A stretch of 64,000 nucleotides of DNA from an uncultured Lachnospiraceae bacterium (GTDB taxonomy: Bacteria > Bacillota > Clostridia > Lachnospirales > Lachnospiraceae), in assembly GCA_947176505.1 (NCBI GenBank), contig CAMWQW010000002.1, forward strand, positions 186,001 to 250,000, in the 5' to 3' direction. How positions within the stretch are numbered: the first letter of the stretch is position 1; each line of letters starts with the position of its first letter. The position numbers and the translations under genes are program-made. The notes under the pieces were generated by a model. The model did no database searches, was not told the origin of the DNA, and saw only the letters and a program-made list of their open reading frames with translations. Below, one piece after another: positions 8,519-16,000 of the stretch.

Positions 8519-9215
8519 TCACTCCATTCCTCAGATACCGCATATAGGCTTTCACAAACTCCCCGTACTTTTCCTTTGCCAGATAGACATACTCCCAATT
8601 ATTCAGAACAATGCTCTCCTTATCGTATTCCGCCACATATGCCATGTTCACCAGATACCCCCTGTGGCAGCGGTAGAAGCCCTCCCCAAGCTGTGCCTCC
8701 AGCTCGTTCATGGAGGCATATGCCTCTATGGTTTCTCCTTTGGTGTGTATCTCCACTTTCTTTCCCCTGCTCTCAATATAGAGGATGCAGTCCTTTTCCA
8801 GCGTAAAACTACGGTTCCTCGTCTTTACGAATACCGTTTCCCGCTGCCGTTTTTTCCTCTTTTCCAGCTCCCGTTCTGCCCGGCGGAACACCTCTCGGAA
8901 CTTATCTTCCTCGATGGGCTTTAGCAGATAGTGGAACGCCGCCACGTCAAACACCTCGAAAACATATTCCCGGATAGCCGTTATGAAGATCAGTATGGTA
9001 TCTTCATCCCTCTCCCGGAGCTTCTTCGCCGTTTCAATGCCGTTTGTCCCCTCCATCTGTATATCGAGAAATACTATGTCAAACTGCTTCCCGGCGGCAA
9101 GCAAGCTGTCCCCTGTTTCAAAAAGTTCAGGGCATAAGCCCGTTTTTTCTATCAGTTCCTTTATCTGTTCCCGGATGGCTTTCTCGTCATCACATATGGC
9201 TATGTTCAATCTCAT
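8505..9215 (-). CDS. LytTR-family response regulator, operon leader
   Basis: This 236-residue protein has a receiver domain with acidic residues CDDE near 8-11 and D51 in FLDIQMEG. It is followed by a LytTR domain (about 140-235, with YRCHRGYLVNMAYV). The start at 9215 is used because the receiver fold begins there (MRLNIAICDD) and GCAGGTG precedes it. The open frame continues 75 codons upstream, but that part crosses the operator and promoter. It is the first gene of a five-gene operon with kinase, DUF6033-like and two paralogous small proteins. The operator at 9345-9377 suggests autoregulation. Confidence 0.9.
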   Translation of the reverse strand: MRLNIAICDDEKAIREQIKELIEKTGLCPELFETGDSLLAAGKQFDIVFLDIQMEGTNGIETAKKLRERDEDTILIFITAIREYVFEVFDVAAFHYLLKPIEEDKFREVFRRAERELEKRKKRQRETVFVKTRNRSFTLEKDCILYIESRGKKVEIHTKGETIEAYASMNELEAQLGEGFYRCHRGYLVNMAYVAEYDKESIVLNNWEYVYLAKEKYGEFVKAYMRYLRNGVNEDA

Positions 9216-9309
9216 CACCTGCAATTCGTTTCCCATGCGAATGCTTTTCTCGCATTGAGCATAGCTTCCCCACGGGCAGTTCTTTTTACTGTAGAAAGTT
9301 TTCTCTCTA

Positions 9310-9377
9310 CTTATATCGGCATTTAATTTTCGTATTTCGCCGGGATGGAACGAAACCCTATTTGAAATGGAACGAAA
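9310..9377 (-). promoter_or_regulatory. LytTR-type operator and promoter of the regulator/kinase operon
   Basis: ATGGAACGAAA occurs twice, at 9345-9355 and 9367-9377, exactly 22 bp apart. A TATAAG -10 lies at 9315-9310 on the minus strand, 30 bp from the proximal repeat, with no good -35. Direct repeats two turns apart next to a -35-less promoter are typical of LytTR activation. The same geometry recurs at 11914-11979 and 20812-20878. The rest of the 9216-9571 gap is leader plus the 9450-9545 hairpin repeat. Confidence 0.65.
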
Positions 9378-9449
9378 TCTTTTTTCTTTTCTCAAAAACA
9401 TCAAAAACACCCCTAAAGTTTTTCGCTTTTCGTCCGACATTCCCCTTCC

Positions 9450-9545
9450 AAGTAATTTCCCTTATCAGGCCGCCCGGTCTGCCTGCGGAAACGGCGGACC
9501 GCCGCATACGGCGGATGATGGCCATAGTGCGGCGGTTAGCTTTTG
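9450..9545. repeat. Dispersed intergenic repeat with long hairpin (copy 2)
   Basis: This matches 111-205. GACCGCCGC near 9501 pairs with GCGGCGGT near 9531-9538. It lies just after the SDR stop and before the LytTR operator, the same order as at the left edge. Confidence 0.6.
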
Positions 9546-9571
9546 TAAGATTTCTTCATAAATATCTGTTC

Positions 9572-10363
9572 TCACATACGCTGCTGATTATGTGAGGAAT
9601 TTCCCGCATATGGGAACAACGGGTCTGCCAGCCGGAAACTGAAACTCTCCCTGTCTACCAGCCCCACCACTTTTTCGCTGTCATACAGTCTAAGCAGGAA
9701 TCCGGCTACCTGCTTGCCCGTGTGGTATGTTCCGAAAGACTTGTCATAGTCATATTCACTGACATTGTTTGCCACCATTCCAAACTCTGTCTTTGTTGCC
9801 GCAGGTGCCAGCACCTTTGCCTTCATTTTCGCTCCCGCTTCTTCCAGTTCCCGTGCCAGCCCTTCCGTAAAAGTGCTGACATAAAACTTCGCCGCACAAT
9901 ATGTCACAGCCGTAGGCACAATGGTATAGCCTCCACATGAAGATATATTGATAAGCTGTGTTCCCTCTACATCCTTGTAATCACGGACATACAGTGAGGA
10001 CAGAATTGTCAGAGCCTCTATGTTCAGATTCAGCATCATACTGATCTTACTCAAGTCCTGATCCGCCACACTGTCATAGTTACCAAAGCCCGCATTATTG
10101 ATCCATGTTTCAATCTCATAGCCCCTCAAACTTTCATAAAGCTGATGTGCGTTTTCCGGCACAGATAAATCGGTGCTTCTGATGACAATATCCAAATCCG
10201 GGTGCTTCTCCCAAATCTCCCGTTTCAGAATTTCAAGATTATTTTTACGCCTTGCTGTTATGACCAGATTTTTTCCCCGCTCCGCAAATGCCTTTGCCGC
10301 TTCATACCCAATGCCTGAACTTGCCCCGGTGATGACCGTATATTTTCCTGTTTCCTGAACCAT
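9572..10363 (-). CDS. Short-chain dehydrogenase/reductase
   Basis: This 263-residue SDR has the Rossmann motif TGASSGIGYEAA (about residues 11-22), NNAGFGNY near 90, the catalytic Ser in INISSCGG and YxxxK as YCAAKFYV. It should use NAD(P)H to reduce or oxidise a small carbonyl or alcohol, and the substrate is not evident. The ATG at 10363 is preceded by AAGGAGG, while upstream in-frame codons are not. It is divergent from a MerR regulator with a shared operator at 10396-10426, so inducible control by that regulator is likely. Confidence 0.88.
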   Translation of the reverse strand: MVQETGKYTVITGASSGIGYEAAKAFAERGKNLVITARRKNNLEILKREIWEKHPDLDIVIRSTDLSVPENAHQLYESLRGYEIETWINNAGFGNYDSVADQDLSKISMMLNLNIEALTILSSLYVRDYKDVEGTQLINISSCGGYTIVPTAVTYCAAKFYVSTFTEGLARELEEAGAKMKAKVLAPAATKTEFGMVANNVSEYDYDKSFGTYHTGKQVAGFLLRLYDSEKVVGLVDRESFSFRLADPLFPYAGNSSHNQQRM

Positions 10364-10395
10364 TTGAAAATCCTCCTTCGATTTGGTATAATCCA

Positions 10396-10426
10396 ACCAT
10401 ACAATGTAGAGTAAACTCTATGTCAA
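10396..10426 (-). promoter_or_regulatory. MerR-type promoter with 19-bp spacer and dyad operator
   Basis: On the minus strand TTGACA (10426-10421), a 19-bp spacer and TATGGT (10401-10396) drive the SDR gene. The spacer carries the inverted repeat TAGAGT-TT-ACTCTA. An overlong spacer filled by a dyad is the signature of promoters that MerR proteins activate by DNA twisting. The MerR gene starts 20 bp beyond. Confidence 0.75.
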
Positions 10427-10446
10427 GAGGATTGAGGTGATTTTTT

Positions 10447-10824
10447 ATGGAATACTCCATCGGATATTTTTCAAAACTGACGGGGCTGGGCATCCATACC
10501 CTGCGCTATTATGAACACGAAGGGCTGATTGCCCCGGAACGCAATTCCAGCAACCGCCGCTGTTATTCTGATAAAGACTTCACATGGATTGAATTTATCA
10601 AACGCCTGAAAGACACGGGGATGCCTATCAAGGAAATCAAGCACTATGCTGAACTCCGGGCAGCAGGTAATCCCACCCTTTCTGAAAGGATGGAAATGCT
10701 GGTACAACACCGACAGGCACTTGATGAGCAGATAGCACAGTTACAGGCTCATAAGATTAAATTGGATGAGAAAATTGAGTTTTACAGAAATGAGATTGAG
10801 CGTGTAAATAATACGAACTTATGA
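10447..10824 (+). CDS. MerR-family transcriptional regulator
   Basis: This 125-residue protein has an N-terminal winged helix with the hallmark GIHTLRYYEHEGLIAPER (about 14-31), a Y-S-D-KD second helix region, then a long dimerisation coiled coil to the C-terminus. It is short and has no conserved Cys metal loop, so it resembles AdhR/stress-type rather than metal-sensing MerR members. GAGG lies shortly before the ATG. It is divergent from the SDR gene with the operator between them. It probably activates SDR and controls itself in response to an electrophile or similar, which is an inference from the family. Confidence 0.88.
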   Translation: MEYSIGYFSKLTGLGIHTLRYYEHEGLIAPERNSSNRRCYSDKDFTWIEFIKRLKDTGMPIKEIKHYAELRAAGNPTLSERMEMLVQHRQALDEQIAQLQAHKIKLDEKIEFYRNEIERVNNTNL

Positions 10825-10886
10825 ATACGCCGACACAGAATAGTAAATTGCAGGAAAAGAGTGCCACTCCTTTCCTGCTTTGTCCT

Positions 10887-11105
10887 TCATTCCATTTCCC
10901 AAAACGTGCCAGCCATTCCTCCCACAAGGCTCCGCTGGCGCTGCATATAGGATTTAAGGTTTTCCGTGCTTTGCCGATAATCCCCACAAGCCATTAACGG
11001 ATTATCAAAGTACTCCATGATTGCGCAGGCGACACAGTACCCTCTCGCCATCCCGGCAGATATCCCTTCACTCATAAAGTATAAGAGCATAGCATTCAGT
11101 TTCAC
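10887..11105 (-). pseudogene. 3' fragment of the flavin-dependent reductase (relic B)
   Basis: The last roughly 62 codons match the C-terminus of the product of 19687-20736 (SEGISAGM-x-GYC-x-ACAIME-x-FDNP, ending LVGGMAGTFWEME). The FAD-binding N-terminus and catalytic part are missing, and the first ten codons are unrelated. It is read as a truncated duplicate left by recombination. No function is expected. Confidence 0.8.
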
Positions 11106-11204
11106 TAAAACATCCCCATGAAATTAAGACAAACGATATTACACTGTTTCCAATACCACAGCCCTCTTTATTCCCTTTCTATTTGCTTCTACAAAAGGCA
11201 TTTT

Positions 11205-11750
11205 CTAATATCTGCTGTTATACAGAAATAAAATTACAAAACTCACTATTCCAGTAATTGGAGCAAAGATTGCTATAATACTGCGTACCTTTAAATCATC
11301 TTTACACATCAGTAACATCAATCTGTATATAAGAACGCCAACCAATCCACCTATGCTGTTTAAGATAATATCATCAATATCTCCAATTCCAAACCTAAAA
11401 ATAACTTGAATTATCTCCACTAATATACTCACAAGCATAATTAGCAAGGTGTTTTTCCATACCCCTTTATTTTTAGTAAATGAAGTAATGTAAACGCCTA
11501 AAGGTACAAAAATAACAATATTCCCAACCAAATTGCTTATAGCAAAGGCGTGCAAAACATTAGCCCTGTCTCTGTTTGATACTAAATCATTGCCCGATAA
11601 AAAACTAATAATCCCACGCAGTGGAATTAAATTTATAGACCGCTCTAAATGTCGCGTTCTAAATAATATCAAAATAAGAAGTGCGACATAAAAAACAAAC
11701 ACTCCGTACAATAAGCAGTTGATAAATATACGCTTTTTCTCTTTTCTCAT
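11205..11750 (-). CDS. VanZ-like membrane protein
   Basis: This 181-residue protein has about five hydrophobic helices. It carries VanZ family landmarks: the N-terminal NLIPLRGI segment after helix 1, NLVGNIVIFVPLGV in helix 2, and the acidic IGDIDDIILNSIGGLVG near residues 120-140. VanZ proteins are linked to glycopeptide or lipid-related resistance, and their exact activity is not settled. It lies under a LytTR-type promoter (11914-11979) with a leader of about 150 nt. It is inserted between a reductase relic and ppdK-tail relics. Confidence 0.85.
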   Translation of the reverse strand: MRKEKKRIFINCLLYGVFVFYVALLILILFRTRHLERSINLIPLRGIISFLSGNDLVSNRDRANVLHAFAISNLVGNIVIFVPLGVYITSFTKNKGVWKNTLLIMLVSILVEIIQVIFRFGIGDIDDIILNSIGGLVGVLIYRLMLLMCKDDLKVRSIIAIFAPITGIVSFVILFLYNSRY

Positions 11751-11867
11751 ATTTTAGCACTTTTTCCTTTCTTCAACGTCTTGATCTGTTGAATTCAATC
11801 ATATCACAATTCTATTGAACTACTATTTGCTTTAATTCTACGGTTGTCTTTACCGTCTTTGCTTAAT

Positions 11868-11900
11868 TACTTCGGCAGAATACTATTCCTGCTAAAGCAA
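11868..11900. repeat. Dyad repeat, second copy
   Basis: The segment TTACTTCGGCAGAATA-C-TATTCCTGCTAAAG sits in the VanZ leader downstream of the -10. The dyad can form a small hairpin. Equivalent copies lie at 598-628 and 20767-20797. Confidence 0.6.
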
Positions 11901-11913
11901 TTACATCCACAAA

Positions 11914-11979
11914 ATTATATCACAAAAATTTCCTGTTTTTCATCCGATGGCACGAAACGACTATTTTCCGGGAATGAAA
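11914..11979 (-). promoter_or_regulatory. LytTR-type operator and promoter for the VanZ gene
   Basis: A TATAAT -10 (11919-11914, minus strand) is preceded 28 bp upstream by ATGGCACGAAA (11947-11957), with a related CGGGAATGAAA exactly 22 bp further (11969-11979). Sequence and spacing match the operators at 9345 and 20846. Confidence 0.6.
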
Positions 11980-12059
11980 AGCATAAAACAACCAAAAAAA
12001 GAGCCAAAACTGCCCTTTATCATTTTCCCATTATATTTTTACCGCTTTGCCCATACACT

Positions 12060-12089
12060 ATTTGGCAAAACTACTGGCTTTTGCCAAAT
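12060..12089. repeat. Inverted repeat ATTTGGCAAAA / TTTTGCCAAAT (copy 1)
   Basis: Perfect 11-bp arms are separated by 8 bp. An identical-arm copy lies at 16223-16252 and a decayed one at about 20937-20966. Single arms recur at about 12255-12270 and 12390. In all copies it lies in the block between the LytTR operator and the ppdK tail. Most of 11980-12420 is made of this family and no gene is supported there. Confidence 0.65.
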
Positions 12090-12309
12090 TATTTCACTTT
12101 CGCCAAATCGTATCCGACTTTCTCCATTTCCCCATATTTCAACAGCATTTTCAGACAAAGAAATACATCTTTCAGCTAAAATCCGCAATATCCTATTCGT
12201 TTTTATCTTTTCCCGACATACAATTCCGGAAACCCCCGACTTTTGCCGAAAAGTATACTTTTGCCAAATTGTATCAATCGCCCCTCTATCAGCGGTATCA
12301 AAAACCCAC

Positions 12310-12347
12310 AAAAAGAGAGGCTCACCAGTCACCCCGGTGAACCCCTC
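12310..12347 (-). terminator. Duplicate of the ppdK terminator
   Basis: The minus strand reads GAGGGGTTCACC, a loop, GGTGAGCCTCTC and then a T run. It closely matches the terminator at 21004-21044 downstream of ppdK and is followed upstream by the ppdK-tail relic, so it is a duplicated gene end. Confidence 0.65.
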
Positions 12348-12418
12348 TACGCTCAAAAACCCTTGATTTCAAGCCATTTCTCTATACTTTCGCCAAATCA
12401 TTCAAAATTCCTATGGCA

Positions 12419-12451
12419 TTATTTCTGAATAGCCGCCTGTGCCGCTGTTAG
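12419..12451 (-). pseudogene. Relic of the ppdK 3' end
   Basis: The minus strand encodes TAAQAAIQK and a stop, against AAAQAAIQNK and a stop at the end of ppdK (21279). Flanking sequence (12376-12420) also matches 21089-21130. It marks one boundary of a duplicated or inserted segment. Confidence 0.6.
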
Positions 12452-12587
12452 ATTTTGATGACTTTTACCCCTCTTTACCCCATTTACCCCACCCAATTCG
12501 ACATTCGACAAACGGGATTCGACAAAAAACCTTTGCTTTTGTGCGGAATCCGCTATAGAATGATTTCAGCAAAACGCTCCGCAGCGT

Positions 12588-12715
12588 TTGACAGATGCGG
12601 GGGTAATCTGTTACAATAAAAGCACAAAAGGGAATACTGCCGATAGACGGTCAGCCCAAATTTAGCTAATTACAAAAAAGTAACCGCATCCTTTGACCAG
12701 GGCGGTTACTTTTTT
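12588..12715 (+). ncRNA. Putative type I antitoxin RNA (copy 1)
   Basis: A strong rightward promoter, TTGACA (12588-12593), 18 bp, TACAAT (12612-12617), reads into about 90 nt ending at a terminator (about 12672-12715: AAAAAAGTAACCGC, loop, GCGGTTACTTTTTT). The last part overlaps the 3' end of the toxin-like gene on the other strand. The RNA begins with GGGAATACTGCC-N7-GGTCAG, the same sense sequence as the start of the toxin mRNA. An AAACGCT/AGCGTTT dyad overlaps the -35. Confidence 0.65.
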
Positions 12716-12798
12716 GTGTGATTTATGTAAGCAATCAGGATTGACACGATGATTCCAAGAATCATCAGAACAACCGTCAGCAGTTCATAGTCACTCAT
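12706..12798 (-). CDS. Small hydrophobic toxin-like peptide (holin-like type I toxin)
   Basis: This 30-residue peptide has an acidic N-terminus (MSDYELL), one membrane helix from about residues 6-25, and a basic tail, HTKK. This matches the short holin-like toxin family (Hol_Tox/Fst-like) of type I toxin-antitoxin loci. AAGGGGGG precedes the ATG. An upstream hairpin CAGAGGGG-CAGT-CCCCTCTG (12833-12852) offers a CCCCTCT segment that could pair with that ribosome site. The stop codon lies in the shared terminator stem with the convergent antisense RNA. A second, truncated copy is at 16484-16543. Confidence 0.7.
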   Translation of the reverse strand: MSDYELLTVVLMILGIIVSILIAYINHTKK

Positions 12799-12907
12799 CA
12801 AGCATCCCCCCTTTCCCGGTTTTACCCGTAGTCAGAGGGGCAGTCCCCTCTGCGTTTGCATCGAAAGACTGACCGCCTATCCCGTTATGGCAGTACCCCG
12901 TATGGAT

Positions 12908-12936
12908 ATTTTATCAAAAAAAGTCGGACGCTACAA
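12908..12936 (-). promoter_or_regulatory. Promoter of the toxin-like gene
   Basis: TTGTAG (12936-12931), a 17-bp spacer and TAAAAT (12913-12908) on the minus strand. The transcript would start near 12900 with CGGGGTACTGCC, giving a leader of about 100 nt. The 12799-12907 gap therefore holds this leader and its hairpin. Confidence 0.5.
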
Positions 12937-12976
12937 GCAGTTTTCCGGCTTTTTTCTTTTTCCGCTTGCTATCAAT

Positions 12977-13008
12977 AAGCCCCACAAGCCACCCGCGGAT
13001 TATCAAAA
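12977..13008 (-). pseudogene. Relic of the reductase 3' region (relic C)
   Basis: The minus strand encodes FDNPRVACGAY directly after the MBL-fold gene stop. It matches FDNPSIACEAY of the intact reductase and FDNPLMACGDY of relic B. It is too short to be functional and serves as a boundary marker. Confidence 0.55.
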
Positions 13009-13887
13009 CTACAACCTTTGCCACAACAGCATACTGTCCTGGAACGTAGCTGCCAATTTCCCATTGTCTTTCAGCCATGAGAGATATGAACGCACCGTGC
13101 TGCCCACCAACACATACTGCTCAAAATTCATAGAAAGCCCATAACCTTTGAACACTTCCTGCAAAATTCTTTCAAAGCACATCGGTTCCCTGCAGATGGA
13201 TAAAATCTTCTCTGTCACCTCATGTACTTTATCTCTGTTGAAGCGTACAAGCTCCTTTATATCAGCAGATGCTTCCGCATGGGCCGGAACAAACATGATT
13301 GCCTCCATTCTTTCTACCATATCCAATGTTTCCAGATAGACTCCCACGTCATAAATGAAAGAAACAGCATACTTCTCCAGCGTTTCCCGGCCGCTGATGC
13401 AGTCCGCAAGGAATACCACACCGTCCGGCATACGGAACCCAACCATGTCAAAGAAATGTCCCGGCAATGGTATCACCTCAATCTCCTTCGGAAAACTTGC
13501 ATCTGAAAAATCTGTCACATTACTGTCCTGCGCCATCAGGAACTTATGACGCAAGTCCTTACACGGATAGCCGCCGTAAAGGAAGGATGGCTCCAATACC
13601 GGGTATTTCGTGAAAGCCGCTTCAATGCCGCCAGAATAGACCTTACACCCCGTCTGCCCCTGCAGGTATTTGTTCCCGCCGATATGGTCTGCATTGGAGT
13701 GCGTATTCAGGATTGCCGTCAGATTCCACCCGTTTTTATCCAGTATCTGTCTGACCTTCCTCCCCGCATCCTTATCATTCCCGCTGTCAACCAGATAGAC
13801 ATGATCCTTATCCGGGGCATAGACACCAATCTTCGCCGGGCAGTTTATGTAATAGCATTTCTCACTGACCTGTACCAATTCATACAT
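13009..13887 (-). CDS. Metallo-beta-lactamase-fold hydrolase
   Basis: This 292-residue MBL-fold protein has a metal site THSNADHIGG (H-x-N-x-D-H, about 62-71), a further His in PLPGHFFD, Asp in FLADC, and His in PAHAEA. The sequence up to about 200 is the catalytic core. The C-terminal 90 residues look like a helical domain ending in a winged-helix-like segment. It probably hydrolyses a thioester or ester, as in the glyoxalase II-related group, and the substrate is unknown. AAGGAGG precedes the start. It lies 84 bp after an XRE-cupin regulator on the same strand, so it is a likely target. Confidence 0.85.
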   Translation of the reverse strand: MYELVQVSEKCYYINCPAKIGVYAPDKDHVYLVDSGNDKDAGRKVRQILDKNGWNLTAILNTHSNADHIGGNKYLQGQTGCKVYSGGIEAAFTKYPVLEPSFLYGGYPCKDLRHKFLMAQDSNVTDFSDASFPKEIEVIPLPGHFFDMVGFRMPDGVVFLADCISGRETLEKYAVSFIYDVGVYLETLDMVERMEAIMFVPAHAEASADIKELVRFNRDKVHEVTEKILSICREPMCFERILQEVFKGYGLSMNFEQYVLVGSTVRSYLSWLKDNGKLAATFQDSMLLWQRL

Positions 13888-13920
13888 TTTTCAATCCTCC
13901 TTTTTCCGGAGAAAAATGCC

Positions 13921-13938
13921 AATTCTGCCTGCAGAATT
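13921..13938. promoter_or_regulatory. Perfect dyad between XRE-cupin and MBL genes
   Basis: AATTCTGC-CT-GCAGAATT is an exact inverted repeat of 8-bp arms, 34-51 bp upstream of the MBL gene start. It is a good candidate operator for the XRE regulator encoded just upstream. Direct evidence is lacking. Confidence 0.4.
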
Positions 13939-13971
13939 TGACCATTGCAGGAGCAGAGGATTTTTCCTCCT

Positions 13972-14529
13972 TTAATTGTTCGGGTAAAATATCACATTAT
14001 AAGCTGCGCAGGCTTTATCTGAAACATTATGGTATCCGTGGGAAACATCCGCCCCAAACCGTATGGACTGCTTTTCCTGCAGCAGCACTTCCTTTCCACC
14101 TATCACCATTTTCAGAGTCCCATGCACAAGAAAGACATATTCCTCCACGCCCGCCACATGGGGCAGTGATCCATGATGCACCCCTGCGTCAAACTCAATA
14201 TAGAACACTTCCACATTCCTTACCGGGTCAAAAGGGAACAGCGGGTATGCCCGCATCTTCCCATTTTCTTCCGTAATCATATCCCTTTCGCCAAGCCCGG
14301 CAACCATATATTCCGCTTCCTCCTGTTTGCAGAAAAACGACAACGGTATTTTCAGCCCTGTTGAAATCTTCCATAATATGTTGATGGTGGGCGAGGACTG
14401 CCCACGCTCGATCTGTCCTAACATGGGTTTGCTTACGCCTGTCAGTTCTGCAACGTCATCAAGCGTGAGCTGCCTTGTGTTTCGGATTTCTTTCAGCCGC
14501 TCTCCTATCTTCAATGAAACCTGCTCCAT
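13972..14529 (-). CDS. XRE-family regulator with C-terminal cupin domain
   Basis: This 185-residue protein has a helix-turn-helix domain at about 8-62 (LTLDDVAELTGVSKPMLGQIERG) and a cupin at about 105-180 with SLPHVAGVEEYVFLVHG and a final HGYHNVS. This class senses a small metabolite or metal through the cupin and represses neighbouring catabolic genes. The start at 14529 has AAGGAGG; the longer upstream frame lacks a site. It is followed by the MBL-fold hydrolase, probably as one regulon. Confidence 0.88.
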   Translation of the reverse strand: MEQVSLKIGERLKEIRNTRQLTLDDVAELTGVSKPMLGQIERGQSSPTINILWKISTGLKIPLSFFCKQEEAEYMVAGLGERDMITEENGKMRAYPLFPFDPVRNVEVFYIEFDAGVHHGSLPHVAGVEEYVFLVHGTLKMVIGGKEVLLQEKQSIRFGADVSHGYHNVSDKACAAYNVIFYPNN

Positions 14530-14705
14530 GATTCCTCCTTCTATTTGTTTTTGCATACAAAATATATCATAACATACATACAACTAAAAGAAAAGCGGCA
14601 GGTAAATCCACTATGCCAGTACAATGTGCTATGGATGGATGCCTGCCAGATTAACTTTTCGAATTGGATGGTAACTAGCATTTTCGTATATTTTTTGTAA
14701 AAATC

Positions 14706-15446
14706 CTACTTAGCCCGTTCATCGTACAGCCAAAACATATATCCGTAATTATCGTTTTTTGCAAAATTTATTAGCTGCTCTTGCGTAGCGCAAAGAACGA
14801 AATAATAATGATCCATTGTTCCGTCATTGTAATGTTCAAAATCAACCGTATAGCCTATTTCAGTGAGCCGTTCTATCTCGTTTTTCACAGCTTCACTATT
14901 AGATTCAAACATATTATTATCGCTAAAAACATCTACTACGACTTTGTATAAGGCCGCATCCCCGTATTCTTCCATAGCTTTTTGCAAAGGAATTGAATAT
15001 ATACAGTGACCATTATTCGGAGATTTATAACAAGCGGATGAACCTTCGCTCCCATAGGCCGAAACCACAGTCATTCTCTCTCCATTGTCCGGAGCTTCAG
15101 TCAGACTTTCTGTCTCCTGTTTTAGCGCTGCCTGATCCTGCTCTGCTATTTCTATATCATTAGTTGGCTGTTCTCCCTGAGCGGTGCTATATCCATTAGG
15201 ATTTCCGTCCAAAGAAGCATCTTCTATTCCTGCATCCATATGTTTGCTATTTTCAGAAGTAGAAATAAAGAAATTAGGGATTACATATACAGCTATAACA
15301 CCTAAAAATAAGCAGGCAACCGCCATTCCCCATTTAATCCATATGGGGTGCTTCCTTTTGACTTTTGCTTTCCGGGCTTCTTCAATATAATCTTCTTTCA
15401 CATTAGTCATACTATTATACAGTTTTCTGGTTTCTTTTTCTTTCAT
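14706..15446 (-). CDS. Anti-sigma-factor-like single-pass membrane protein
   Basis: This 246-residue protein has a cytoplasmic N-terminus of about 34 residues rich in Lys and Glu, one membrane helix (about 36-58) and a long extracellular part. The latter starts with an acidic, Gln/Glu-rich linker followed by a folded domain of about 110 residues ending YGYMFWLYDERAK. No known domain is recognised. The ATGA overlap with the sigma-factor gene upstream indicates coupled translation, so a role in holding or sensing for that sigma factor is inferred. It lacks the classical zinc anti-sigma motif. Confidence 0.7.
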   Translation of the reverse strand: MKEKETRKLYNSMTNVKEDYIEEARKAKVKRKHPIWIKWGMAVACLFLGVIAVYVIPNFFISTSENSKHMDAGIEDASLDGNPNGYSTAQGEQPTNDIEIAEQDQAALKQETESLTEAPDNGERMTVVSAYGSEGSSACYKSPNNGHCIYSIPLQKAMEEYGDAALYKVVVDVFSDNNMFESNSEAVKNEIERLTEIGYTVDFEHYNDGTMDHYYFVLCATQEQLINFAKNDNYGYMFWLYDERAK

Positions 15447-16000
15447 AGTGAATAGTTCTCCTTTTCAAGTGCGGATTTCAAACTCTGACGCAGCCGATAC
15501 ATCCTCTTTGCCATATCTCTGGGCATAGTCCCGTATTCCTTTGCAAGGTCTTTAACCGCTTCACCATTCCAATAGCGGCGCATGAAAAGAATCCGGTCAG
15601 CCTTTGGAAGCGAAGCAAGCCATGTATTCAGAAATTCTGTCAGCTCCCTCTCCTCAATTTCATGTTCTACAGTTATAGGAGATGGAATGCAGTCCTCCAG
15701 CTCACCTAAAAGCTGTTCCATGCCTGCATACCGCTTTTTCCGATGATTTTTGTTCCAAAGATTAATTGCAATATTCCGTACAACTTTGCCAAGCCATGCG
15801 CCAAGTCTGGCCGGCTGTTGTGGCGGTATTGAATTCCATGCCTGCAAATATGTATCATTAACACATTCCTCTGCATCTGCAGCAATCGTCAGTATGTTGA
15901 ATGCAATACTCTGACAGAACACCCCATACTTCTTTGCGGTTTCTGATATTGCAGTCTCATCACGCTGGTTGTATAAGTTGATAATCTGTAAGTCTTCCAT
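15443..16000 (-). CDS. ECF-type RNA polymerase sigma factor
   Basis: This 185-residue protein has a sigma region 2 at about 15-85 (AEECVNDTYLQAWNSIPP is the region 2.2-2.4 signature) and region 4 at about 125-180 (LPKADRILFMRRYWNGEAVKDLAKEYG). GAGGAGG sits six bases before the ATG at 16000, which is better placed than the ATG six bases upstream. It is followed by its likely anti-sigma partner. Sigma factors of this type usually transcribe their own operon. The inducing signal is unknown. Confidence 0.9.
   Translation of the reverse strand: MEDLQIINLYNQRDETAISETAKKYGVFCQSIAFNILTIAADAEECVNDTYLQAWNSIPPQQPARLGAWLGKVVRNIAINLWNKNHRKKRYAGMEQLLGELEDCIPSPITVEHEIEERELTEFLNTWLASLPKADRILFMRRYWNGEAVKDLAKEYGTMPRDMAKRMYRLRQSLKSALEKENYSL

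Noticed and set aside
7523..8924. Plus-strand frames of about 190 and 230 codons
   Set aside because: They are shadows of the LytTR kinase and regulator genes, rich in His, Pro and Cys as expected for antisense frames.
9216..9440. 75-residue N-terminal extension of the LytTR regulator
   Set aside because: The open frame runs through the direct-repeat operator and the -10, and the receiver domain starts at the later ATG.
11844..12430. Several overlapping frames of 60-140 codons on both strands
   Set aside because: The region is made of operator, inverted repeats and ppdK-derived relics. The frames have no ribosome sites and no protein-like composition.
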